This document shows positions 37,603-47,230 of a stretch of 64,000 nucleotides of DNA, in pieces. This stretch comes from Flavobacterium sp. LC2016-23 (GTDB lineage Bacteria; Bacteroidota; Bacteroidia; Flavobacteriales; Flavobacteriaceae). Below the pieces are notes generated by a model. The model was not told the origin of the DNA. It searched no databases and saw only the letters and a list, made by a program, of their open reading frames with translations. The first letter of the stretch is position 1, and each line of letters begins with the position of its first letter. The stretch spans positions 62,001-126,000 of the forward strand of contig NZ_WKKE01000005.1 of assembly GCF_009674775.1 (NCBI RefSeq). Direction: 5' to 3'. The position numbers and the translations under genes were made by a program.

Positions 37603-38721
37603 TTAATATCTAATTGATGACCGTACTTCTTTTAGCATTTTTTCTCTTCTAACATTGTCAAGATCACATGCCATCATTTCTTTTACTAATCCTGCCAAAT
37701 CATATTTTGGAACCCAGCCTAACTGTGTTTTTGATTTCGTAGGATCTCCAATAAGCAAGTCTACTTCTGTTGGACGGAAATATTGAGGGTCAACAGCAAT
37801 AATCTGTTTACCTACTTCAATCTGATAGTCCGGATTACTACAAGAAGCAACAAATCCTTTTTCATTTACTCCCTCTCCTCTGAATTCGATTTCTATTCCT
37901 ACTTCTCCAAATGACATTTTAACAAAATCACGGACATAGGTAGTTTCTCCCATAGCAATCACATAATCTTCAGCAACATCTTGTTGCAGAATACGCCACA
38001 TGGCTTCTACATAATCTTTAGCATGTCCCCAATCACGTTGTGCATCTAAATTTCCTAAGTATATACAATCTTGTTCGCCCAAAGCTATAGCTGCTGTCGC
38101 CATAGTTATTTTACGAGTTACAAAAGTTTCTCCTCGACGCGGCGATTCGTGGTTAAATAAAATTCCATTACAGGCAAACATATTATAAGCTTCTCGATAG
38201 TTTTTCGTAATCCAGAAACCATAAATTTTTGCCACTCCATAAGGCGAACGCGGATAAAAAGGAGAACTCTCGTCATAAAATCCTTTCTCGTTTTTGTTTT
38301 CAGCCAAACCACCATACAATTCAGACGTTGACGCCTGATAAATACGCGTTTTCTTTTCCAGACCCAAAATACGCACCGCCTCTAAAATTCTTAATGTACC
38401 AATACCATCAACATTTGCAACATATTCCGGTGAGTCAAAAGAAACTTTTACATGGCTCATTGCTCCTAAGTTGTAAATTTCATCTGGCTGTATCTCTTGA
38501 ATAATTCGAATAATATTAGTAGAGTCCGTTAAATCACCATAGTGCAATTTAAAATTCACATGCACTTCATGCAGATCCTGATAAATATGGTCAATACGTT
38601 GTGTATTAAAGGAAGATGCTCTTCTTTTAACACCATGAACCATATAACCTTTCTCTAATAATAATTCTGCCAGGTACGAACCATCTTGTCCTGTAATACC
38701 TGTTATAAGCGCTACTTTCAT
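37603..38721 (-). CDS. gmd: GDP-mannose 4,6-dehydratase
   Basis: A 372-residue SDR enzyme: [15 protein letters not shown] (7-21), [36 protein letters not shown] and [17 protein letters not shown], all characteristic of Gmd. It converts GDP-mannose to GDP-4-keto-6-deoxymannose, feeding Fcl. GDP-mannose can be supplied by the pyrophosphorylase at 58167-59174. No phosphomannomutase is visible in the window. Confidence 0.97.
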   Translation of the reverse strand: MKVALITGITGQDGSYLAELLLEKGYMVHGVKRRASSFNTQRIDHIYQDLHEVHVNFKLHYGDLTDSTNIIRIIQEIQPDEIYNLGAMSHVKVSFDSPEYVANVDGIGTLRILEAVRILGLEKKTRIYQASTSELYGGLAENKNEKGFYDESSPFYPRSPYGVAKIYGFWITKNYREAYNMFACNGILFNHESPRRGETFVTRKITMATAAIALGEQDCIYLGNLDAQRDWGHAKDYVEAMWRILQQDVAEDYVIAMGETTYVRDFVKMSFGEVGIEIEFRGEGVNEKGFVASCSNPDYQIEVGKQIIAVDPQYFRPTEVDLLIGDPTKSKTQLGWVPKYDLAGLVKEMMACDLDNVRREKMLKEVRSSIRY

Positions 38722-38751
38722 TTTATCTTCTTTAATATTATTTACTTTAAT

Positions 38752-39654
38752 TTATTTTTTTAGTGTACTAAAAGACTTGAAGGTCTTTAATAATCCTTCA
38801 TAAACAGAAACTGGAAGTGGTTTTCCAATTGCATTCTTAATTTTTTCATTACTTACCACATAATTTTCTGTAAGCTTTTGAAGTCTTTCTGAATTAAGAG
38901 GCAAGTGTAAAAAATCTCCAAGTTTTGATATTCTTTTTATTACCGTCACTGGAATTTGCAAGGCAATAGTCTTTTTATTCAAAGCCTTGTTTAATGTCAG
39001 AATTAAATCATTGGTAGAAATTGCTTCATCATCTGCAACTTGATAGACACCTGAATCAATGCCTTCATTTTCTATCAGCTCTTTGATTACAAAGCAAAGA
39101 TTTTCAATACTTAAAAAAGATCTTTGATTTGAAAAAGCTCCTAATGGCCAAGGTATTCCTTGTGAAACAAGTGTATACAAAAGATTTAAGTTTCCCTTAT
39201 TTCCAGGGCCATGAATCATACAAGGTCTAATTATATAAACTCTTTTTCCGTCAGGCAATTTCTTATCTAGAATATATTGTTCTGCCTGCAATTTAGAAAT
39301 CCCATAATGTGTTTTAGGATCAGAATTAGTATTTTCTATTAAAACCCCCTCAACTTTATCTGCACAAGCCTTAACGCTACTCATAAAAATAAAAACCTGA
39401 GCATCTGAATTTAAAAAACCATCAAATAATTGTTTTGTTAACTCAAAATTAGCATCATAATAATCCTTTGGTTTTGAAACTTTTTTTAAATCATGTGCCT
39501 TACCAGCCAAATGAACTATAGCATCTGATTCTAACCTAAATTCCTGATCAGGCAAAAAACGAACACTTAAAGGTTTTATTTCGTAATTTTCTTTTAAATA
39601 ATCCTGAAGATTTAAACCGACAAAACCTGAGGCTCCTGTAATTGCTACCTTCAT
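38752..39654 (-). CDS. SDR NAD-dependent epimerase/reductase (WbpV-like)
   Basis: A protein of about 300 residues with VAITGASGFVGLNL at the N-terminus, VHLAGKAHDL, FMSSVKAC and the catalytic YGISKLQAEQYI. It resembles WbpV/WreQ-type reductases that reduce UDP-4-keto-6-deoxy-HexNAc to UDP-FucNAc or UDP-QuiNAc. I placed the start at ATG 39652-39654, which gives MKVAITGASG and a 4-base ATGA overlap with the upstream GT2 stop. A longer frame from 39681 would add nine residues without support. Confidence 0.82.
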   Translation of the reverse strand: MKVAITGASGFVGLNLQDYLKENYEIKPLSVRFLPDQEFRLESDAIVHLAGKAHDLKKVSKPKDYYDANFELTKQLFDGFLNSDAQVFIFMSSVKACADKVEGVLIENTNSDPKTHYGISKLQAEQYILDKKLPDGKRVYIIRPCMIHGPGNKGNLNLLYTLVSQGIPWPLGAFSNQRSFLSIENLCFVIKELIENEGIDSGVYQVADDEAISTNDLILTLNKALNKKTIALQIPVTVIKRISKLGDFLHLPLNSERLQKLTENYVVSNEKIKNAIGKPLPVSVYEGLLKTFKSFSTLKK

Positions 39655-40394
39655 TTCCTCAAAAATCCGATTATTTTCCATAAAAAACGCCCTTTTATTT
39701 TTATAGGAGAAAACCGAATGTTATTCATGCTTAGCGCCTTTTGAATTTCCTTTGTAATCAACGAATATGATGATGATCCGGAACTACTTAATCCTCCAAC
39801 CAACATTGCTGTAGTAGTAATTCCAGAGTATTTCCAAGTTATATTATTTTTCAAAAAGAATCGGGTAATAAGCTCATAGTCGGCTCCAATTTTAAATCCT
39901 AACTCATAATTTCCAAATTTATTAAAGAGGTCTTTTTTAAAAAAAATAGAAGGATGAGGCGGCATAAAACCAATTCTTAATTTCTCTGGACTCCAAAATT
40001 TAGACGAGTATAGCCTTAAAATTTTACCATTTTCTTTATGCTGAAGAATATTTCCAACAGAAGCATCTATTTCATTATTTTTATGAAATGCTGCTATTTG
40101 TTCCAAAACCAACTCATTATTAAACACATCATCAGAATTTAAAATACCAATCAAATCACCGGTTGCCATCTCAATCCCTTTATTCATTGCATCATAAAGC
40201 CCCTTATCTCTCTCCGATATCCATTTGGTTACTTTATTCTCATGTTTCTTTATAATTTCTAAAGTATTATCTTTAGAATTACCATCTACAATTATATATT
40301 CTACATTTTTATTAGTCTGCTCTGCAACGGAAAGAATTGTTTTTTCTATGGTTGCGGCACTATTGTAACAAACTGTAATTATTGATATTTTCAT
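39651..40394 (-). CDS. Glycosyltransferase family 2 (WcaA/WfgD-like)
   Basis: A 247-residue GT-A enzyme: ISIITVCYNSAATI, YIIVDGNSKDNT, KGLYDAMNKGIEMATGD, a DxD region GILNSDDVF and later IGADYELITRFF. The KGLYDAMNKGI block is typical of O-antigen GT2 enzymes that often add the second sugar. It overlaps the SDR gene start by 4 bases. Proximity to the WbpL-like gene and the 6-deoxy-HexNAc reductase gene fits an early step, which is inference. Confidence 0.92.
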   Translation of the reverse strand: MKISIITVCYNSAATIEKTILSVAEQTNKNVEYIIVDGNSKDNTLEIIKKHENKVTKWISERDKGLYDAMNKGIEMATGDLIGILNSDDVFNNELVLEQIAAFHKNNEIDASVGNILQHKENGKILRLYSSKFWSPEKLRIGFMPPHPSIFFKKDLFNKFGNYELGFKIGADYELITRFFLKNNITWKYSGITTTAMLVGGLSSSGSSSYSLITKEIQKALSMNNIRFSPIKIKGRFLWKIIGFLRK

Positions 40395-40423
40395 TTAAGT
40401 TTAATTACTATTTTTAAATATTC

Positions 40424-41503
40424 TTATTTTTTATTTTGAATTAATTTTTCTTTAATTGTATTTTCAAAAATTTCAATATCTTTTTTGACTATTAAAATGA
40501 GATCCTCACAACCTTTATTAAATGATTTGTAATCAAAATGATCAATATATTCTTCTATTTTCTCGTAGATATTTTCTTGAGATTTTACAATTAAGCCTAA
40601 ATTATATTTCTCAATGAAAGTTGACTGGAAACTTTCTTCATTTACTATAATGGGTTTTTTATGAGTTATTGCTAAATAAAATCTATTACTTATTAATGTA
40701 TTACTTAAAATATTTATTGGCAATACTATATTTATCATATTAGCAGGTTTTACTATATCTGTTTCATTTTTTTTTTCATAACTTCCAGTAAAAACCACAT
40801 TGTTATAATTCTCCAGAGCAAAAGTCTTTAATTTTTCGCTTTCAATTCCTGCTCCTGAAAATATCATTTCAAGACCATTTTTATTACCTAGATCACAAAT
40901 AACCCTTTGATTTGAATAAAAATCTCTAATTTTTCCAATTGTTAGAATTTTTAACGAATTTTTATTTAGTGATTTCCACTCTTCTACAGGTACAAAAAGA
41001 TTGTTTTTCGCAACATTATGGCTTAAAATTATCTGACTATTTATTGGAAGCCATTCCAAAAAACCTTCAGATGAGACGACGGTGAAAAGACTTTTATTAA
41101 TTAGTTTCTTTACGCTTTTTTTAACAAAAGGATATATAGGTGAGTAATCTCTAATATCGTAAATAAATTTGCTGCTAAATTTTTTCAACAAATAGTTTTT
41201 TAGAAAAACAGCATTAACAATTGTATGCACTAATAAAAAATCATAATTATTTTTATTCAAATGCTCTTTTACTCTTTTTGCAAAAATCCAATAATCATAT
41301 ATTTTTCTAAAATTATTGTTTTTAATTGATCCCTTTACGTTAATCGAAATTACTTTATGATTATTATATGTTTGCGGATTTTCATTATCTCGGTCCCATC
41401 CAATATAATCATAATCAATATTCATTTCATCAAAAACATCTGTATAATAACTTAGATATGGCTGAGATTCAATATTTCCTGACAGTATAATGCCAATTTT
41501 CAT
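40424..41503 (-). CDS. Putative GT-B glycosyltransferase
   Basis: A 359-residue protein with KIGIILSGNIESQP at the start and a central ILTIGKIRDFYSNQRV leading into a second Rossmann domain. IVLPINILSNTLISNRFYLAI followed by HKKPIIVNEE occupies the donor-site position, without E-x7-E. It is probably a cytoplasmic transferase of the Wzx/Wzy glycan. By eye its coding sequence is distinctly AT-rich, like its neighbours up to 47136. Confidence 0.6.
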   Translation of the reverse strand: MKIGIILSGNIESQPYLSYYTDVFDEMNIDYDYIGWDRDNENPQTYNNHKVISINVKGSIKNNNFRKIYDYWIFAKRVKEHLNKNNYDFLLVHTIVNAVFLKNYLLKKFSSKFIYDIRDYSPIYPFVKKSVKKLINKSLFTVVSSEGFLEWLPINSQIILSHNVAKNNLFVPVEEWKSLNKNSLKILTIGKIRDFYSNQRVICDLGNKNGLEMIFSGAGIESEKLKTFALENYNNVVFTGSYEKKNETDIVKPANMINIVLPINILSNTLISNRFYLAITHKKPIIVNEESFQSTFIEKYNLGLIVKSQENIYEKIEEYIDHFDYKSFNKGCEDLILIVKKDIEIFENTIKEKLIQNKK

Positions 41504-41534
41504 AAACTAACGTGATTTAAAAAAATTTATGTAT

Positions 41535-42617
41535 TTATTGTAAAAACCAAAATTTATAGGGCACAAAAGAAGTTTTTGCCAATAAAAATTCATTGTAAGA
41601 TTTAATATATAAATAAATATAAAAAAAAGACAACAAAAGAAAGCCTGTAATAATTGAAAATTGTACAATCATTCGGTCGCTTGAAATAAAGAACTTAACA
41701 TAATATGGCACTAGATATATTAAATACAACATAAAAAATGCGCTAATTCTTAAAGAACTAATAGGCTCGAATGATAGTAAATTAAGCATTATTAAACCAA
41801 AATTAAAAAGTGTTATAAAGTCTTTATTACGAGCATTAAAACTTACTAATTTTTCATAAAACAAAAGATTAAATAATCCAATAGCATAATACAAATAAGT
41901 TATCATATTAGGCTTAACATTCTCATCATTTAAAATATAACTTTGCAATCTTGTCAAACTACTAATTCCTGCATTTAAGTTTATCAGGTAATTATACAGC
42001 AATGTTGAAATAAAGAATGACGAAATAAAGAATATAATATTTTTTGTTCTATTTAATGGCCATAGTACCAATGGTAAAATCAGAAGTCCAATAATTGACG
42101 AAATATGAAATAAACTTCCAATAAAAATTGTCAATAAAAAAAATAGATACTTTTTCTCTTTAGCAAATCGATAAGAATAAAATACAATAACGGTTGCTAG
42201 AGATTGTCTTATTGTAGATAAAGCAGAAAAAAAGAAAAGTGGCATAGAGTAATAAACTACCCACGACAATAATGGATTTATTGAATATTGTTTAATTCCA
42301 TCATAAACTATTTTCAATGTTAAGTATGCAAAAATAATAAAAACAAGAGGGTAAAAATTCAAAAAACTTCCAAGCAAAAAAACGCATTTACTTAAAAATT
42401 CATACCTCGAATCTAAAAGCTCATCAAAACCTGTGTCCAAATCTTCTATATATGACATATAATCCCAGCCTACATCATATCGAAGTGCACAAAAGATGAA
42501 TAATGTCAAAAAAATTATTCTGGAATTATTTTTCGATTCTAGAAATAAACATAATAGAAAAACAAAAGCAATTAATAAATAAGGCCATAAGTCGACGAAA
42601 GAAAAGACATATCTCAT
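41535..42617 (-). CDS. wzy: EpsG family membrane protein, probable O-unit polymerase (Wzy)
   Basis: A 360-residue polytopic protein with about ten hydrophobic segments. ALRYDVGWDYMSYIED near residue 44 is the EpsG/Wzy signature (RY-x-VG-x-DY-x-x-Y), and STIRQSLATVIVFYSY is a second typical block. Such proteins polymerise lipid-linked repeats in the periplasm. With the flippase at 45622, the chain-length regulator and the Wza-like porin, it completes a Wzx/Wzy pathway. It is unrelated in sequence to the ligase-like protein at 852-2201. Confidence 0.82.
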   Translation of the reverse strand: MRYVFSFVDLWPYLLIAFVFLLCLFLESKNNSRIIFLTLFIFCALRYDVGWDYMSYIEDLDTGFDELLDSRYEFLSKCVFLLGSFLNFYPLVFIIFAYLTLKIVYDGIKQYSINPLLSWVVYYSMPLFFFSALSTIRQSLATVIVFYSYRFAKEKKYLFFLLTIFIGSLFHISSIIGLLILPLVLWPLNRTKNIIFFISSFFISTLLYNYLINLNAGISSLTRLQSYILNDENVKPNMITYLYYAIGLFNLLFYEKLVSFNARNKDFITLFNFGLIMLNLLSFEPISSLRISAFFMLYLIYLVPYYVKFFISSDRMIVQFSIITGFLLLSFFYIYLYIKSYNEFLLAKTSFVPYKFWFLQ

Positions 42618-42622
42618 GAAAA

Positions 42623-43762
42623 TTATTCCTTAAAAATTAAATTGACAAACTTAGAAACCTGATTATTCTCGAGATAATTGGTATTCATAAAAAAATTATA
42701 ATCTTCAGAATTATTAAGAAACTCTTTTATACTTTCAGAGGAACTATTATCTAGTAAAATTCCTAATTTATTGCGTTTTATAATTTTTCCTAATAATCCT
42801 AATCTAGGAGCTACAACAGGAACTTTAAACTGTGCCGCATAAGAAATCACACCACTACTTTGTTCTGTATTTTTATACGGTATTAATATATAATTACTGA
42901 TTAAGCATAATGACCCTAAAAAATCATAATCTACATATTCATCATATATAATTATTTCTGTTAGTTTAGAAGTATCATCTACTAAAGAATAAAAAACATC
43001 TTTGATATCATGACTAACTTTACCTGCAAAAATAAAAGAATATCTCTTTGCTTTTTCGGGATTCATTTCTAGAATACTTTGCAAAATCCCTAAGGTTCCT
43101 TTTCTTTCTGTTAATGCCCCAAAATGCAAACAAACTATTTTTTCTTTACTAATATTCAACTCATTGCGCAAATCTACTGCCCCTGTATTTGAGAGAGGCA
43201 TAAAAGGATCTGGTAAGTACTTAAATTTTGAAGTTTTAAATTTTCTATTTAAATAAATGGGGGCAACGGTATCATTTAGTAAAAAAATATTTTTAAAAAC
43301 ACCTGATCTAGAAAATAAAATATATTTAAAAGCATCACTTATTTTTGAAAGCATTGTTGAGCCCTTCCATCGATATAAATAAATTAAGTAAATTATTCCT
43401 GAAATCTTAGTTTTTTTATTAATTAATATTGATAAAAAAGGCATAAATTCCATTAAGGAAATTAAAAAAACATCCGTAGCGTCATATTTTTTTATTTGAG
43501 TTTTAAGATACTGACAAAGGTAAAAAGACCTTTTAATGCCATTTTCTTTGAACTTTTGAAAGTTCACACTATCTATAAAAACAATTTTTACATTTTGAGA
43601 TGTGGGCCAAACTAATTTATTTGAAACTAATTTGAATGCTTCTGGAACTATAAAAATAAATTTTTCTGATTCTTTATTTATGCAATCATTATAAATATGA
43701 TTAAGGTATTCTAAGTGATGTCCATCCACAGAATAATCAAAAACAATAGTTACTTTATTCAT
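42623..43762 (-). CDS. Putative glycosyltransferase (GT-B)
   Basis: A 379-residue protein. The N-terminus VTIVFDYSVDGHHLEYL has a GHH loop seen in some GT-B enzymes. The C-terminal domain has LHFGALTERKGTLGIL (the GT4 'G-x-x-x-x-x-KG' block) and a donor-site region YKNTEQSSGVISYAA followed by FKVPVVAPRLG, a variant of E-x7-E with one glutamate. The overlap of four bases with the next upstream gene indicates coupling. Confidence 0.72.
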   Translation of the reverse strand: MNKVTIVFDYSVDGHHLEYLNHIYNDCINKESEKFIFIVPEAFKLVSNKLVWPTSQNVKIVFIDSVNFQKFKENGIKRSFYLCQYLKTQIKKYDATDVFLISLMEFMPFLSILINKKTKISGIIYLIYLYRWKGSTMLSKISDAFKYILFSRSGVFKNIFLLNDTVAPIYLNRKFKTSKFKYLPDPFMPLSNTGAVDLRNELNISKEKIVCLHFGALTERKGTLGILQSILEMNPEKAKRYSFIFAGKVSHDIKDVFYSLVDDTSKLTEIIIYDEYVDYDFLGSLCLISNYILIPYKNTEQSSGVISYAAQFKVPVVAPRLGLLGKIIKRNKLGILLDNSSSESIKEFLNNSEDYNFFMNTNYLENNQVSKFVNLIFKE

Positions 43763-44604
43763 ATTTTTAAATTAGCTAAATCCGTTAAAAATTTATGCCT
43801 GGTAAAACCAATCGAAGCAAATATTTTTTTAAGTATAAACTTTAAAAAATAAATAAAAGGATTTGCTTTTCTAAAAAGTAGAAAAACTGTCTTATCTAAT
43901 TTATAATTTGATTCATAGTGAGTAATTTTAAACAGAATATCGTTATGTAGATAATTTACAGGAAATCGTCCATAGTCTGTACAATCCATAAATGGTTTCA
44001 AATCATGCTTTTTAGTCAAAACACTAAACAAAGATTGATCCTCACGATGTGAAATATAAAATGGTTCAGAGCTGCAATCATCAAAATTACCAGTCAAAAG
44101 ATTAGAATCTTGACACAAGTCTAACCAATCTTGAATAAACTTCACACTAAAATCAGTTTTTCTTATAACCATTAAACCAGCCTGTGCCTGATTTGTAAAT
44201 TTATATGGTTCTGCATTAAGTGCTTTTATAACCTCTGGGTGAGTGTATTGTACTTCTAAAAGGGGCGTTTGAGTATAAAAAATATCTTGCTTGACCCCAT
44301 TCATTTTATCTATCAAATAATCAATCTTATTTAAATAACAAATACCTGAATCTACATAAACAAGATAATCAAACTCATTTAGCTCTGAAAGAGTTTTACT
44401 TATAAAGTAAGGTTTCCATAACCAACAACCATCACCTCGTTTATTCTCAAATATTTTGGAATTTTTTATTTTAAAATATTCATCTACATCATTAGGAGAA
44501 TAAGATATTACTTTATCAACTTTTCCAAAATGTTTTGCTGTAAACGCATTTAATTTTGCTGCTTTTTTAAAAGTTTCGTTAGAATAATTAATTGCTACAA
44601 TCAT
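43759..44604 (-). CDS. GT-A-like putative glycosyltransferase
   Basis: A protein of about 281 residues. It has CWLWKPYFISKTL followed by a DxD-like YLVYVDSGICYL, then QAGLMVIRKTDFSV and a REDQSLFSVLTKKH block, a pattern of small galactosyl/glucosyl transferases of surface glycans (GT32-like or similar). I place the start at ATG 44602-44604, giving MIVAINYSNETF and a 4-base ATGA overlap with the upstream gene. The seven extra residues of the longer frame begin inside that gene. Confidence 0.7.
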   Translation of the reverse strand: MIVAINYSNETFKKAAKLNAFTAKHFGKVDKVISYSPNDVDEYFKIKNSKIFENKRGDGCWLWKPYFISKTLSELNEFDYLVYVDSGICYLNKIDYLIDKMNGVKQDIFYTQTPLLEVQYTHPEVIKALNAEPYKFTNQAQAGLMVIRKTDFSVKFIQDWLDLCQDSNLLTGNFDDCSSEPFYISHREDQSLFSVLTKKHDLKPFMDCTDYGRFPVNYLHNDILFKITHYESNYKLDKTVFLLFRKANPFIYFLKFILKKIFASIGFTRHKFLTDLANLKI

Positions 44605-45581
44605 ACATAAATTTCTTTTCCCCAATAATTTTCAACTAATTTTATTTGTTCTTCGGTTATTATTTGTTCTTTGGAGGAAAATATATTACAAAACATTTTC
44701 TTTTCTTCTTGAATCAAAACTTGACGATTTACATCGATATTACTACTAAAAAATGGCTGTATAATTTTCATTTCTATTTTTTGGTAGTAATAATAATGAG
44801 GCCTTTTTAGAGATATGCAATAACCTATATGTGTACCAATATCATTTGACATGGTCATAGAAGACAATTCAATTAAATCTCTTAATCTATTTAAAAATCT
44901 TGGATCATTCCTTGTCCCGGCAGTAACAACTTTATACCCCAGTTTTTCGTAAATCAAATGCTTATCTTTTAATATATCCAGCCAAAATAAGGAAATAAAA
45001 ACAGTGTCATAATTTTTTGACACTGCTTTTATTTCTTCTAAGAAGTCATCTTCTTTATAATTTAAATCTACCTCAGGAGAAGCATGAGTAGGAAAAACAA
45101 GCAATATGCTTCCATACTTTTTTTTGATCTGTCCTAGAGTATCTTTTTTAGCAAAATTTGGTACATAATTAATATATGGTCCAACTGTTTCGATTCTAAC
45201 ATTTTTTAAAAACTCGTGATCACAATTTTCTAAAACATTTTTTCGATAATCTCCATACGTATATATAACCTCAGGTTTGTTTAACCTCAAATCCTCCAAT
45301 AAGACATATTCACCAAAATATAAGCCATGCTCAATTATACAATTTTCAGTAAATCCATTAGACATAGCATTTTTTACTGCCCATAAATTCCCGTAGCATT
45401 TATTTCCTATCACTCCAGGATTTTTAGACGTAGAAAAAATGGGATAAGATTTAGCCAATTTTTTATAATCGAAATAAGATATATTCCTATTAACTATAAA
45501 ATAGTAATAATAAATTATTGCCGATTTTATAACTGATAAAATAAAATATAGCCTTGTTTTTCTTAATACATTTATTATCAT
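44601..45581 (-). CDS. Unassigned protein of the Wzx/Wzy cluster, possible GT-B transferase
   Basis: A protein of about 326 residues starting at ATG 45579-45581; a TTG four codons earlier is less likely. A hydrophobic N-terminal segment (about 8-30) may anchor it. It has IIEHGLYFGEYV, LLVFPTHASPEVD, FISLFWLDIL and a C-terminal SNDIGTHIGYCISLKRP, which looks like the donor-binding end of a capsule-type GT-B protein. I do not recognise the family. Its place between the flippase and transferases, close to the pse genes, makes it a candidate nonulosonate transferase, but this is speculation. Confidence 0.5.
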   Translation of the reverse strand: MIINVLRKTRLYFILSVIKSAIIYYYYFIVNRNISYFDYKKLAKSYPIFSTSKNPGVIGNKCYGNLWAVKNAMSNGFTENCIIEHGLYFGEYVLLEDLRLNKPEVIYTYGDYRKNVLENCDHEFLKNVRIETVGPYINYVPNFAKKDTLGQIKKKYGSILLVFPTHASPEVDLNYKEDDFLEEIKAVSKNYDTVFISLFWLDILKDKHLIYEKLGYKVVTAGTRNDPRFLNRLRDLIELSSMTMSNDIGTHIGYCISLKRPHYYYYQKIEMKIIQPFFSSNIDVNRQVLIQEEKKMFCNIFSSKEQIITEEQIKLVENYWGKEIYV

Positions 45582-45621
45582 TGTTATATCCAAAAAATTA
45601 TTAATTCGTTTACTAAATACT

Positions 45622-47136
45622 TTAAATATTTATTATATCCGGCTTGAACAAAATCAATTTAATTATTTTCTTAAATCCTAATATCGTTTTATAATTGAGA
45701 ATTAAAAAAACTACTATGGGTATGATTAAATAAATACTTTCATTATAAGTAAAGAAAATTAATATGCTTATAAAATAAGGAATCATAATCCTTGCTGGGT
45801 AAATGTCTTTTATTATTGTTTTAAAGTTGGAATCCAGATCCAGCAACCTAATTCCGCTTTTTCCTACAAAGAAAACATAAACCATATAAGTAATCATAGT
45901 ACCTATAGAAAGTAAGTAATAAGGAACATTAAAAACCTTTATCATGATGTAACATAAAACAAGATTTAATCCTAAACAGCAAAACGCTAAAAAACCAAGT
46001 TTTTTTTCATTGCTTTTTGAAATCAAAAGTTCTTGATAACCAAAAGAATTTGAAAACAATACAACTGTTAGTGCAATAATGGGATAAGCCTTTTGGGCTG
46101 ATTCATATTTAGGAAAAAACAATAAAAAAACGGGTACTAGCAAAATTGCAAAATGGATAATAAAATGAGAAACTGTTAAATAAGCGCTTCTTACTTCTTT
46201 TAATAACAAATAACTTTGTTCGTTTGAGAACTTAGAAAATCGGTTTAATAGTTTAGGGTAAATTAAGAACGAAAATGATTGTAGTAATAGCAAAACAGCA
46301 TTTGCAAGAGTAAAAGCAAATGTAAAATAACCAAATTCAGTCACTAAAAAATAAGCACTTACAAATGATCTGGTTGTTATTATAATAAGATAGAAAGAAG
46401 TATTATACAAAAACAAATACAACCCTCTTTTTACGACCATTTTTGCCAAATTCATATCTAAATTAGGTCTTATACTAATGGGACATCTAACAATTAAAAC
46501 GATAAAAATAATAATCGACGAAATTGCATTACTAATTACTAATGCCCACAACAAATCGACTCCTCTATAAAAAAAAATACATAATAGCGATATTAAAGGA
46601 TAAAAAATCTGATTAAAAATTATTTCATTTAACTTTCCGTATGCTCGGTAAACATTAGAAATCAAACTATTATAAAATGCCAAAATAGCTACTATTAAAA
46701 CTAAAGGAAGATAGTTATAGAAATGAAATTTATTACCAATATCAAAATTAAACACTACACTAAAGAGGAAAAAAAACAATAAAAAAATTGACAATAAACT
46801 AAGTAAAGTCAGAGAAATCCCTAATATTCTTGTGATATAATCTTTATCATCCTTTGAAATAGAAACTATGGAATTTACAGAGTGTGTTATTCCAAAATTA
46901 AGCTGCGCAAGATATTGTATAACTAAGTTAATAAACCCCCAAACACCTAAATAATAGGGCCCTAAGTAAATAGCGATAAATATAGAATTTACAAAATATA
47001 ACACATATATTAAATAGGTAGAAATGGTGTAATTCAACACCTTATTCGAAGTAATTTTAGAAACTTTCGGAATTACACCTCCCTTTATAAATTTACGAGA
47101 TTTATTACTTGTTAAGATTGAGGTAAAAATTTTCAC
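45622..47136 (-). CDS. wzx: Lipid-linked oligosaccharide flippase (Wzx)
   Basis: A 504-residue protein with about 12-14 hydrophobic segments. Its first part, IYLGPYYLGVWGFINLVIQYL with NFGITHSV, is typical of Wzx/MATE-like polysaccharide transporters. It flips undecaprenyl-linked repeat units to the periplasm. The start codon is GTG (47134-47136), giving MKIFTSILTS; no ATG is available nearby. The gene is strongly AT-rich, as Wzx genes commonly are. Upstream is the sialidase-like lipoprotein gene, with a 94-base gap. Confidence 0.88.
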   Translation of the reverse strand: MKIFTSILTSNKSRKFIKGGVIPKVSKITSNKVLNYTISTYLIYVLYFVNSIFIAIYLGPYYLGVWGFINLVIQYLAQLNFGITHSVNSIVSISKDDKDYITRILGISLTLLSLLSIFLLFFFLFSVVFNFDIGNKFHFYNYLPLVLIVAILAFYNSLISNVYRAYGKLNEIIFNQIFYPLISLLCIFFYRGVDLLWALVISNAISSIIIFIVLIVRCPISIRPNLDMNLAKMVVKRGLYLFLYNTSFYLIIITTRSFVSAYFLVTEFGYFTFAFTLANAVLLLLQSFSFLIYPKLLNRFSKFSNEQSYLLLKEVRSAYLTVSHFIIHFAILLVPVFLLFFPKYESAQKAYPIIALTVVLFSNSFGYQELLISKSNEKKLGFLAFCCLGLNLVLCYIMIKVFNVPYYLLSIGTMITYMVYVFFVGKSGIRLLDLDSNFKTIIKDIYPARIMIPYFISILIFFTYNESIYLIIPIVVFLILNYKTILGFKKIIKLILFKPDIINI

Positions 47137-47191
47137 TATTGATATTGTTATTTTGAAAAATTATTAGAAAACTAAAAAAATAGAAGTTTAG

Positions 47192-47217
47192 TATTTGAAA
47201 AACAACTATTTCAAATA
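47192..47217. repeat. 9-bp perfect inverted repeat between lipoprotein and wzx genes
   Basis: TATTTGAAA (47192-47200) and TTTCAAATA (47209-47217) are exact inverted copies around an 8-base loop in the 94-base gap. The sequence following on the minus strand is not U-rich, so a terminator is unlikely. An RNA-processing hairpin or operator is possible. Confidence 0.5.
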
Positions 47218-47230
47218 ACTATTAATTCTA

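Noticed and set aside
44601..45581. Missing PseG hydrolase
   Set aside because: I see neither the N-terminal glycine-rich loop nor the other motifs expected of PseG.
47192..47217. Terminator after the lipoprotein gene
   Set aside because: A stem exists, but no U-tract follows in the direction of transcription.
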